From a virus: a stretch of 22,221 nt of DNA. Positions 6,168 through 11,212 of the stretch are shown here, in pieces (position 1 is the first letter of the stretch; each line of letters starts with the position of its first letter). The position numbers were made by a program, and so were the translations under genes. The stretch covers positions 1 to 22,221 of the IMG/VR virus record IMGVR_UViG_3300008107_000440; one strand, 5' to 3'. A model generated the notes under the pieces. The model was not told where the DNA came from. It ran no database searches and worked only from the letters and a program-made list of their open reading frames with translations.

Positions 6168-7021
6168 CATGCACCTCCCATAAATACAGACATCTTATCC
6201 ATGATTGCCTTGGCTTCAGCCGCTTTGTCACGGCGTAGATCAGGGTCATTACGCAACGCATCAGGATGGTTTTTGACCAATGACTGCTCAACTTGATGGC
6301 GTAGAGCCTCAAGGTTAGGGTCATCAGCGAAGTTTAGTCGGGGTAATAGAGAGCATAACTCCCTAGCATTATCGACCATAGTGTCTCTGAAGATGGCCGT
6401 AGGGTCAGCCAACTTCTCAGCAATATGTTTTACCTTGTCATATAGACGTTGCCATACGTCCTGCATTGCCGTCTCTTGAGCTTGCTTTACACGATGCTCA
6501 ACATCCTGTTGGATACGGGACAGTTCCTCACTACCGATAGCAACTCGAAAGTCATTGGTAGGTACAGGAAACACAGCCATATCCATCTTGAACTTACGCC
6601 GTAGGTCATGCTCTGACGGGTAATCAGAGTCATTATACAGGCCATTGGGTAGCATACGTCTGGCATCATCCTTCAAGTCGTCATACATAACCAAGAACTT
6701 ATCGACCAAGAACTCCCACTCGTTCTTCTCCTTGCGAAAATTAGTCATAAAGTTCAAGTAGTTAGCAGATGGTAGCAACTGTGTACCCTCAATGCCCCAA
6801 GGCAATGTGTTCTCGTAGTACTTGGTACGGATGAATGTCGCCTTCTTATGCACATCATCAAGGTAATCATTCATGGGAAGCAGAGACTTATTGTAGCGTC
6901 CCACCCCCATCTGAGCACCATGACTATCGGCTACCTCTTGGGTCACTCGCTTGTCGTACTTACGAGCAGTCCATTGGGATATGTTCAACTGTACCAACAG
7001 GGCTTTATCACTCAAATTCAT
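6167..7021 (-). CDS. DUF3150-like helical protein, MoxR/VWA-associated
   Basis: A roughly 284-residue, largely helical protein. The opening NLSDKALLVQLNISQWTARK followed by DKRVTQEVA, then YNKSLLP, then the patch ENTLPWGIEGTQLLPSANYL, is a pattern I recognise from phage proteins adjacent to MoxR ATPases, similar to DUF3150. It contains FRVAIGSEELSRIQQDVEHR and long amphipathic helices, suggesting a scaffold or adaptor. ATG 7021 has GGAG seven bases upstream, whereas ATG 7027 is too close. The gene order MoxR, small gene, this gene, small gene, VWA gene suggests one functional set. No catalytic motif is visible. Confidence 0.75.
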   Translation of the reverse strand: MNLSDKALLVQLNISQWTARKYDKRVTQEVADSHGAQMGVGRYNKSLLPMNDYLDDVHKKATFIRTKYYENTLPWGIEGTQLLPSANYLNFMTNFRKEKNEWEFLVDKFLVMYDDLKDDARRMLPNGLYNDSDYPSEHDLRRKFKMDMAVFPVPTNDFRVAIGSEELSRIQQDVEHRVKQAQETAMQDVWQRLYDKVKHIAEKLADPTAIFRDTMVDNARELCSLLPRLNFADDPNLEALRHQVEQSLVKNHPDALRNDPDLRRDKAAEAKAIMDKMSVFMGGA

Positions 7022-7232
7022 AGCCATTCTCCATTGTTTCTAGTTTACTTGCTTTGAATCTAACCCACTCATTAGGGAACTCGTCCCTCAGCCAATCACC
7101 GAGGGACTTGTTCTTAACCTTGCCCCAATAGGCTGACTTGATGTAGCCTACTGTGAGCACTCTCCTTTCAAGCATGAGGTAGTCTATCCAGTCCGTATTC
7201 ATGTGGATCAACTCCTTGCCTATCTTATCCAT
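7008..7232 (-). CDS. Small basic helical protein, 74 aa
   Basis: A 74-residue protein starting MDKIGKELIHMNTDWIDYLM, with the segment YIKSAYWGKVKNKSLGDWLR. The start is ATG 7232, overlapping the MoxR stop as TGATG; the frame extends upstream to 7265 but inside the ATPase gene. Its 3' end overlaps the DUF3150-like start. The protein is small, aromatic and basic, with no metal-binding or membrane motif. Unknown; position suggests a subunit or modulator of the MoxR ATPase. Confidence 0.68.
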   Translation of the reverse strand: MDKIGKELIHMNTDWIDYLMLERRVLTVGYIKSAYWGKVKNKSLGDWLRDEFPNEWVRFKASKLETMENGYEFE

Positions 7233-8221
7233 CAAAACAGCACGTCCTGATGTGCAATGGCCCACTTGTTAAACGCTTGAGTATTAGCCAGATCGGGGTT
7301 CTTACGAGCCGCATAGCTAATAGTCAGAACGCTGAACTCTGGAGGCATACGCTCTGAATAGGTACAAACACGGTCAAAGTTAGCCACAGTAGCCCGCTGT
7401 GCAATCGCACCACTCAGGGCATACAGTGTAGCAGGGTCAGTCGGTACTTCTGCTGTTGTGGGATTGATCAAGATGTTGTCAGGGTTAGGAAGTTTACGGA
7501 ATATACGTAGATACCCAACAAACTCAGCGGCTGGCCCCTCACCTACAGCACCCTTGAAACACTCATACTCTGCATCACTTGACACTACACCAAGCACATC
7601 GGAAACACCCTCAACCCAACTACGTGGAGTAGCATTCTGGTCACGTTGTGGGTCGAAGTCATGTAACAGGTTAGGCCGAAACCGAATGAATGAGATAACC
7701 TCTGGCTTTACATTGTTATCAATAGCCCATGATGACCAGTCATCCAGATGGGTCTCCAACTCCACAACAGTCTCACGATTACGAAGATGGGACAGAACAC
7801 GGTTAGCACCTGCTCTATCGGACTGTTTGTTGCCAGTAGATACGACCATCCAACCATCAGGCAATGGCACACCATGAAGGTTACGGGCTTGGCAGATATT
7901 GGCTAACACCTTCTGCAAGTCAGCATTGGCTTGATTGCGATCATCGAAGCACAAGATACCCTTATCAGGGGATTTACCCTTGACCGGAAACCAATCAGGT
8001 AGCTTGTAGGACAGGGCTTCACCATCTCCCATAACCATAGGAATACCAAAGTCCTCGACAAGCATGGTCGGCATATGCCGTTCGATATAGGGAATGTCCA
8101 GTTCCTTGGCAACTTGTTGTACGATAGTAGTCTTACCACCCCCCGGACTACCTTCTATACATACTGTACGTTGGATGGGGAACAGAGATTTAATCGTTGA
8201 TTTTAATGTTGTCGCTCTCAT
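7232..8221 (-). CDS. MoxR-family AAA+ ATPase
   Basis: A 329-residue cytosolic ATPase. Walker A is GSPGGGKT (24-31); Walker B is ILCFDDRNQA (89-98), with Asp94 at the position usually Glu; sensor 1 is VVSTGNKQS (Asn131); HLRNR (146-149) carries candidate arginine fingers. A C-terminal helical domain follows (SWVEGVSDVLGVV, AYAARKNPD region). MoxR ATPases form hexamers that remodel or insert metal cofactors into partner proteins together with VWA-domain proteins. The VWA partner (4894-6009) and a DUF3150-like protein lie downstream in the same operon. The start ATG 8221 overlaps the preceding stop as ATGA. Confidence 0.9.
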   Translation of the reverse strand: MRATTLKSTIKSLFPIQRTVCIEGSPGGGKTTIVQQVAKELDIPYIERHMPTMLVEDFGIPMVMGDGEALSYKLPDWFPVKGKSPDKGILCFDDRNQANADLQKVLANICQARNLHGVPLPDGWMVVSTGNKQSDRAGANRVLSHLRNRETVVELETHLDDWSSWAIDNNVKPEVISFIRFRPNLLHDFDPQRDQNATPRSWVEGVSDVLGVVSSDAEYECFKGAVGEGPAAEFVGYLRIFRKLPNPDNILINPTTAEVPTDPATLYALSGAIAQRATVANFDRVCTYSERMPPEFSVLTISYAARKNPDLANTQAFNKWAIAHQDVLF

Positions 8222-8421
8222 TTATTCAGTCCTTTCAGCAAGTTAAGGTCAGTAACCAATATATAGTTCGACTTGTGCATAGGCACTATAGTCCTAGATT
8301 GAGCCAGTCTCTTGGCCCGTTTATCTCCACAATCCAAACACTCCCGATACAATAAGGCCCACCTCTTTTGGGAGATGGGCTGACAACAACGGCTACAGTG
8401 CATAGCTATACTAGTGATCAT
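8218..8421 (-). CDS. Small zinc-finger phage protein, 67 aa
   Basis: A 67-residue protein with paired cysteines C9-x2-C12 and C28-x2-C31 around RWALLYRECLDCGDKRAKRL, a classic four-Cys zinc ribbon. The C-terminal half, SRTIVPMHKSNYILVTDL, is a phrase seen in a small family common in phage accessory arrays. It could bind nucleic acid or protein. Start ATG 8421 has AGGTG five bases upstream and overlaps the previous stop. A second ATG at 8403 would shorten it by six residues but keeps both Cys pairs. Confidence 0.75.
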   Translation of the reverse strand: MITSIAMHCSRCCQPISQKRWALLYRECLDCGDKRAKRLAQSRTIVPMHKSNYILVTDLNLLKGLNK

Positions 8422-8620
8422 TCAACACCTGTCGGATATCGGTCAACAAATTATTCAGGAAGTCCAAATCCCCTTGAATAATCCCCAACTTGGATGACTT
8501 GCAGTAGTTGTCAGGGTCAGACATAACCAATGAATGGATAGCCTTAACCTCAATCAACCTATTGGTAACAAGTCGCTCAGACCTATCGATACTCTGTAGC
8601 AAATCGGAACTAGTAGTCAT
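8411..8620 (-). CDS. Small helical phage protein, 69 aa
   Basis: A 69-residue protein, MTTSSDLLQSIDRSERLVTN at the start, all helical, with an amphipathic heptad-like pattern (LLQSIDRSERLVTNRLIEV; DLDFLNNLLTDIRQVL). The frame extends upstream to 8674, but that part spans a transcription terminator; ATG 8620 has GGGAG at good distance. It is the first gene after that terminator, so its mRNA depends on read-through or on an unseen promoter. Function unknown. Confidence 0.68.
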   Translation of the reverse strand: MTTSSDLLQSIDRSERLVTNRLIEVKAIHSLVMSDPDNYCKSSKLGIIQGDLDFLNNLLTDIRQVLNDH

Positions 8621-8643
8621 AATTATACTCCCTATACGGACAC

Positions 8644-8672
8644 AAAAAAGGAGTGGGCTATTAACCCACTCC
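8644..8672 (-). terminator. Intrinsic terminator after the 119-aa early gene
   Basis: Read on the minus strand this is GGAGTGGG, a seven-base loop, CCCACTCC, then six T. A perfect 8-bp GC-rich stem followed by a T run is a textbook rho-independent terminator. It lies between the 8689-9048 gene and the 8411-8620 gene, so read-through would be attenuated and the upstream gene would be the most abundant transcript of the left array. Confidence 0.9.
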
Positions 8673-8688
8673 AACCGATTAACTGTTA

Positions 8689-9048
8689 TCAGAACAACTT
8701 CTGAGTGACATTACGAACAGCAGATGGGGCTTTGTCCTTATCTACCAACATAAAGTACTGTGAACCACCGAACTTCATATTGTGACCAATACGAGGGAGA
8801 TGGGTCTTGGTGAATGATAGAGCCTGTTTGTATGTCAACTCGCTTATCTTGGATGCAGGGTCATTACTATACACAAACACCTTGATAGAGTGACCAGTCT
8901 CTTTGGCTTTCTCCAACATCTTGCTATACATGATATCCACATTCTCGTTGGACCATGCACCATCAGGGTTAGCCTTGGTAGCAATACGACCCTTGGTGTC
9001 AAGTACAACATCACAATTCTGGATGAGAGAAACTTTACTAGTAGCCAT
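8689..9048 (-). CDS. Early phage protein of unknown function, 119 aa
   Basis: A 119-residue protein, basic and mixed alpha/beta (IKVFVYSNDPASKISELTYK; FGGSQYFMLVDKDKAP). It is the first gene of the left array downstream of the non-coding region: AAGGA precedes ATG 9048, and a consensus-like -35 TTGACA lies about 95 bases upstream. It is followed by a strong terminator, so it is probably expressed at high level early. It ends TQKLF; the 13 bases at its 3' end are identical to those ending the 91-aa gene at 10045 (see findings). I recognise no family. Confidence 0.72.
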   Translation of the reverse strand: MATSKVSLIQNCDVVLDTKGRIATKANPDGAWSNENVDIMYSKMLEKAKETGHSIKVFVYSNDPASKISELTYKQALSFTKTHLPRIGHNMKFGGSQYFMLVDKDKAPSAVRNVTQKLF

Positions 9049-9116
9049 TGTTATATTCCTTTTGTTGTTTATATGTAAACTTAGTATCTAACAGGTGTTG
9101 TCCTGCTGACCCCACC

Positions 9117-9146
9117 AACGTAGCACGACCGCTCCGCCGGTGTCAA
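9117..9146 (-). promoter_or_regulatory. Candidate sigma70-type promoter for the left array
   Basis: On the minus strand a perfect TTGACA (9146-9141) is followed after 18 bases by TACGTT (9122-9117), a weak -10. It points at the 9048 gene. The -10 match is poor (3 of 6), so strength is uncertain. Confidence 0.4.
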
Positions 9147-9263
9147 GTTTCCTCCGTGTGCGTGTGGGCATATGCCATAATCTAAAATAGAATATACGTG
9201 TGGCATAGAAAAGGCTAACTTTACATAAAATAAAATGTAATTAAATCAATGGTGTAGCGTGTA

Positions 9264-9399
9264 AGAATCTGTAGAATCTAAAGAATCTATGTTTTTTTAG
9301 TAATGTCGCCATCTTTTTTAGGGGTGTTTTTATAAAACTTTACATCAATAATTTTTTCTATAGGAAAGGGTTAAAAAAAACAGTGTATTCTTAGATTCT
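9264..9399. repeat. GANTC-containing iterons (three direct, one inverted)
   Basis: AGAATCT occurs at 9264, 9273 and 9282, exactly nine bases apart, and its reverse complement AGATTCT occurs at 9393. Each contains GANTC, the alphaproteobacterial CcrM target. The direct copies are followed by a T run. The even spacing suggests a protein binding array on nearly one face of the helix. Confidence 0.75.
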
Positions 9400-9445
9400 T
9401 TATATATTATATACCCACTCATTTGGTTCTAACTCCTTGGTTTTA

Positions 9446-9578
9446 CTACAAACTATACTGTATAGTTGTACAGTTACAGCCGATTTTTAACGTAAAGTTT
9501 GCTCTAGATTTCTCTAAAAATCTGCCTTCCGTTTTAGATTTGTATGGCTACACCCCTATATATTGCTACAAACTATAC
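9446..9578. repeat. 13-bp direct repeat 120 bases apart, with dyad
   Basis: CTACAAACTATAC occurs at 9446-9458 and again at 9566-9578. The first copy overlaps the dyad AACTATAC-T-GTATAGTT (9451-9467), so a dimeric regulator could bind there. Function unknown. Confidence 0.6.
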
Positions 9579-9675
9579 ATAAAATCATACACAAACACGC
9601 TTTACATACGCCATAACTTATACGCAGTTGCCATATGAGCTGTAACCCCCCGACGTATGGTCTTACACAACAGAG

Positions 9676-9708
9676 AATAAAAGAAGGAGGAGGCTTGCGC
9701 CTCGCTCC
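9676..9708 (-). terminator. Hairpin with GCAA tetraloop then T-rich tail
   Basis: Read on the minus strand: GGAG, a bulged C, GAGGC, loop GCAA, GCCTC, CTCC, then TTCTTTTATT. It is a 9-bp stem with one bulge and a GNRA-type loop followed by T-rich sequence, immediately downstream of the 27-aa membrane-protein gene. It probably ends transcription of the 10320-9716 set before the non-coding region. Confidence 0.6.
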
Positions 9709-9715
9709 CGCTCTC

Positions 9716-9799
9716 TCAGTAGGGTATCTGCTCAATCAGTCCTGTAATCACGAAGATGGCGATGACCATCAGGATAGTCTGCTTCCAAGTGAGTTCCAT
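9716..9799 (-). CDS. Single-pass membrane microprotein, 27 aa
   Basis: A 27-residue protein, MELTWKQTILMVIAIFVITG then LIEQIPY. Residues 7-22 form one short hydrophobic helix. AAAGGAA lies just upstream of ATG 9799, and an upstream hairpin (9821-9842) sits between it and the previous small gene. Translation is supported by the ribosome binding site and by the matching direction of its neighbours, but the protein is very short, so confidence is limited. Possible membrane microprotein; role unknown. Confidence 0.5.
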   Translation of the reverse strand: MELTWKQTILMVIAIFVITGLIEQIPY

Positions 9800-9820
9800 C
9801 GTGGTTCCTTTCGTTGAGGT

Positions 9821-9842
9821 GGGAGAGGCTCTCGCCTCTCCC
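9821..9842 (-). other. Intercistronic hairpin with GAGA tetraloop
   Basis: A perfect 9-bp stem GGGAGAGGC / GCCTCTCCC with a GNRA-type loop (GAGA on the minus strand), located between the 46-aa and 27-aa genes. There is no T tract, so it is more likely an mRNA stabiliser or processing element than a terminator. Confidence 0.6.
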
Positions 9843-9848
9843 GTTGTC

Positions 9849-9989
9849 TCAGGCTTCCGTCAGCTTGAGTTTGTACTTGATCTCTATCCTTGCGAGTATC
9901 GCTTGCTTGCGCTTGCGCTCTACTCTGATCTCGACGGTCCGCCATTTTCCGTCTCTCTTGAAGCGGTGGTAGAGTGTTTCGTACTTCAT
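9849..9989 (-). CDS. Small basic protein, 46 aa
   Basis: A 46-residue, strongly basic protein (MKYETLYHRFKRDGKWRTVE; KRKQAILARIEIKYKL). It looks like a beta hairpin followed by a charged helix. AAGGGA precedes ATG 9989. It lies between two intercistronic hairpins, downstream of the 91-aa gene. A longer open frame on the opposite strand (9756-10073) has no ribosome binding site and no coding character, so this minus-strand gene is preferred. Function unknown; nucleic-acid binding is plausible from charge. Confidence 0.55.
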   Translation of the reverse strand: MKYETLYHRFKRDGKWRTVEIRVERKRKQAILARIEIKYKLKLTEA

Positions 9990-10010
9990 TTTCTTTTTCC
10001 CTTGGGTTGT

Positions 10011-10035
10011 GAGGGCGGCGACCATCGCCGCCCTC
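10011..10035 (-). other. Intercistronic hairpin, 11-bp perfect stem
   Basis: GAGGGCGGCGA / TCGCCGCCCTC with a three-base loop, directly after the 91-aa gene. There is no T run on the minus strand. It resembles the other GC-rich hairpins nearby and may limit exonuclease decay or attenuate transcription. Confidence 0.6.
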
Positions 10036-10044
10036 TTGCTTGGA

Positions 10045-10320
10045 TCAGAACAACTTTGTTCCGCTTGTCTTGATTTCCGAGTCTTTCAAGACCTTGATGC
10101 CTGTCAAGCTATCCGTCTTGATGTACATCGCGCCGCCGCCCTGAGGTGGGGCCGAGACCTTGAGGTGACCAACCAATTCCTTAACCGAGGACTTGACTGA
10201 GGTAACCTTGAGGGCCGAGAACGTACCCTTTTCGGAAATCCGCTCGGCAACCACTTCGATCACGAAAGTAATCGGGGTAATGGAAACCTTGCGAGCCGCA
10301 ACCGTATTGTTGTCCGACAT
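10045..10320 (-). CDS. Small phage protein of unknown function, 91 aa
   Basis: A 91-residue protein with an Ala/Lys/Val-rich, probably beta-dominated sequence (ARKVSITPITFVIEVVAERI; FSALKVTSVKSSVKELVGHL) and an Ala-Pro-Gly-rich middle (SAPPQGGGAMY). It ends GTKLF. ATG 10320 has AAGGA eight bases upstream. It is the first minus-strand gene beside the divergent control region, with a TTGACA-based promoter candidate at 10383-10411. Its C-terminal nucleotides match those of the 119-aa gene exactly (see findings). Confidence 0.68.
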   Translation of the reverse strand: MSDNNTVAARKVSITPITFVIEVVAERISEKGTFSALKVTSVKSSVKELVGHLKVSAPPQGGGAMYIKTDSLTGIKVLKDSEIKTSGTKLF

Positions 10321-10382
10321 GGTAGTAATCCTTCTTTAGTTGTCAAAGAGCCTGTCGGCGGGGTCATCCCGTCGACAATCAA

Positions 10383-10411
10383 ATACTCGCACAACTTGAC
10401 GAGAATGTCAA
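10383..10411 (-). promoter_or_regulatory. Candidate promoter for the 91-aa gene
   Basis: On the minus strand TTGACA (10411-10406) is a perfect -35; a weak -10, GAGTAT (10388-10383), lies 17 bases on. The -35 lies inside a palindrome (10392-10415), so a regulator binding there would block it. Confidence 0.45.
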
Positions 10412-10415
10412 GTTG
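10392..10415. promoter_or_regulatory. Palindromic operator-like site CAACTTGAC-N6-GTCAAGTTG
   Basis: A perfect 9-bp inverted repeat with six-base spacer (gagaat). Each arm carries TTGAC, one reading left, one reading right. It could bind a dimeric repressor or form a hairpin; no protein is known. Confidence 0.6.
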
Positions 10416-10614
10416 CCTTGTTTCCCTAGGCTTTCAGCCTATCGCTTGCATCGGCTTGCCCGCGCATCGGGCATGGCAGAGGGGGGTACATGGACTGGCG
10501 GTTCGAAGCCCCCCCGCATGGATAGTAAACCGCTTAAAACGAGACCCAAAAAACCAACATGTAAAGTTTCAAACCCAGTTGACTCGACGCGCTTTACAGA
10601 TTAAGGCTCCCATT

Positions 10615-11076
10615 ATGGACACACTCCCATTGAACTATACCAAATGGTCAGACCGTCTAGCCTTCGACATAGCCCTGCTGCTCGAAGGCAGCGGAGAGTC
10701 TTTGGATGAGGTTGTCGAACGCCACAAGATCACAACCTCCGACATCATCACGTTCAACAAAGACCCTGTGTTCCTCAGGAAGGTGGAGCACTACCGTGGA
10801 GAAATCCGCGACAAGGGACTCACATTCCGCATGAAGGCCCGAGCCCAGTCGGAAGAACTCCTGAAAACATCTTGGTTGTTAATCCATAGCCCGGACGTTA
10901 GCGCCGCTGTGAAGGCCGACCTGATCAAGTCAACGGTCAAGTGGGCTGGTCTGGAGCCCAAGAACGAGGTATCTCAAGAAGGCACGGGTGGTGTTCGCAT
11001 CACGATCAATCTCGGAAACCAAGAGCATACAGCCAAGGTGATTGAACATGAGCCTGAGTATGCAGAGATTGAGTAG
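10615..11076 (+). CDS. terS: Terminase small subunit-like protein
   Basis: A 153-residue protein. The N-terminal half has helix-turn-helix-like segments (FDIALLLEGSGESLDEVVER, HKITTSDIITFNKDPVFLRK), and a long helix follows (RGEIRDKGLTFRMKARAQSE, ELLKTSW). It resembles podophage small terminase subunits, which recognise the packaging site and feed DNA to the large subunit. The frame is open upstream to 10396, but the upstream part includes the control region and has no ribosome binding site; ATG 10615 with AAGG eight bases upstream is preferred. The gene lies directly before terL with one small overlapping ORF between them. Confidence is from position and helical pattern. Confidence 0.72.
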   Translation: MDTLPLNYTKWSDRLAFDIALLLEGSGESLDEVVERHKITTSDIITFNKDPVFLRKVEHYRGEIRDKGLTFRMKARAQSEELLKTSWLLIHSPDVSAAVKADLIKSTVKWAGLEPKNEVSQEGTGGVRITINLGNQEHTAKVIEHEPEYAEIE

Positions 11077-11212
11077 CGCCGTGAAGTGCAGACAACTGGA
11101 GAAGTTGCTGACGGAGAAATCCGTATCGTACCAGACCAGAGTGATTAAGAAGCGCAGGAAGAAACCACCATCGTACATAGTTACGATATTTGGAGAATCG
11201 CCTTGTCTTTAG
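11048..11212 (+). CDS. Small basic ORF between the terminase genes, 54 aa
   Basis: A 54-residue protein starting MSLSMQRLSS. The C-terminal part is strongly basic (RVIKKRRKKPPSY) with a possible short strand. The ATG overlaps the end of terS in another frame and has AAGGTG seven bases upstream; the stop TAG overlaps the TTG start of terL. Overlap with both neighbours suggests coupled translation, but it may be a chance ORF. It is basic and could bind DNA during packaging, which is inference. Confidence 0.45.
   Translation: MSLSMQRLSSAVKCRQLEKLLTEKSVSYQTRVIKKRRKKPPSYIVTIFGESPCL

Larger units (their letters stand above)
9049..9715. other. AT-rich non-coding region, candidate origin/control region
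   Basis: About 670 bases without a convincing gene on either strand; short open frames here have no ribosome binding site or family features. It contains A/T homopolymer runs (7 T at 9292-9298; 8 A at 9373-9380), iteron-like repeats (9264-9399), a 13-bp direct repeat (9446-9578), a 10-bp palindrome GGCATATGCC (9167-9176), a 17-bp dyad AACTATAC-T-GTATAGTT (9451-9467) and repeated ACTTTACAT-type motifs. This composition fits a replication origin, a cluster of regulatory sites, or both; the origin role is inference. Confidence 0.55.
10321..10614. other. Divergent control region between left and right arms
   Basis: About 290 bases without a gene. Left to right it holds the ribosome binding site of the 91-aa gene, the TTGAC palindrome, small hairpins (TAGGCT/AGCCTA at 10427-10441 region; GCCCG/CGGGC at about 10458-10472), a G6...C6 pairing that encloses a tRNA T-arm-like GGTTCGAA (10481-10515), and an ACTTTACAT-type motif (10559-10569). 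No clear plus-strand sigma70 promoter for the terminase genes was found. Confidence 0.6.

Noticed and set aside
8624-8629. TATAAT just before the 8620 start codon as a promoter -10
   Set aside because: It lies 3 bases from the ATG and overlaps the ribosome binding site spacing, with no -35 at 17 bases; a leaderless transcript is unlikely here.
9264-9290. CRISPR-type repeat array
   Set aside because: The repeats are 7-9 bp with 2-bp gaps, far too short; they are iteron-like.
9423-9638. 71-aa open frame in the AT-rich region
   Set aside because: Tyr/Leu-rich translation of AT-rich repeats with no ribosome binding site; lies across the direct repeats and dyad.
9756-10073. 105-aa open frame on the plus strand
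   Set aside because: It is opposite three small minus-strand features with ribosome binding sites and hairpins, and it has no ribosome binding site or coding character of its own.
10449-10521. A tRNA or tmRNA gene
   Set aside because: Only the T-arm core fits; the acceptor stem has three mismatches, the T-stem has a C-C mismatch and no anticodon arm could be drawn.
10580-10608. Plus-strand promoter TTGACT...TAAGGC before terS
   Set aside because: The -10 matches only two of six bases and would leave almost no leader before ATG 10615.
10396-10614. N-terminal extension of the small terminase frame
   Set aside because: The extension covers the palindrome and hairpins of the control region, has no ribosome binding site, and its Arg/Cys-rich residues do not look like a terminase.
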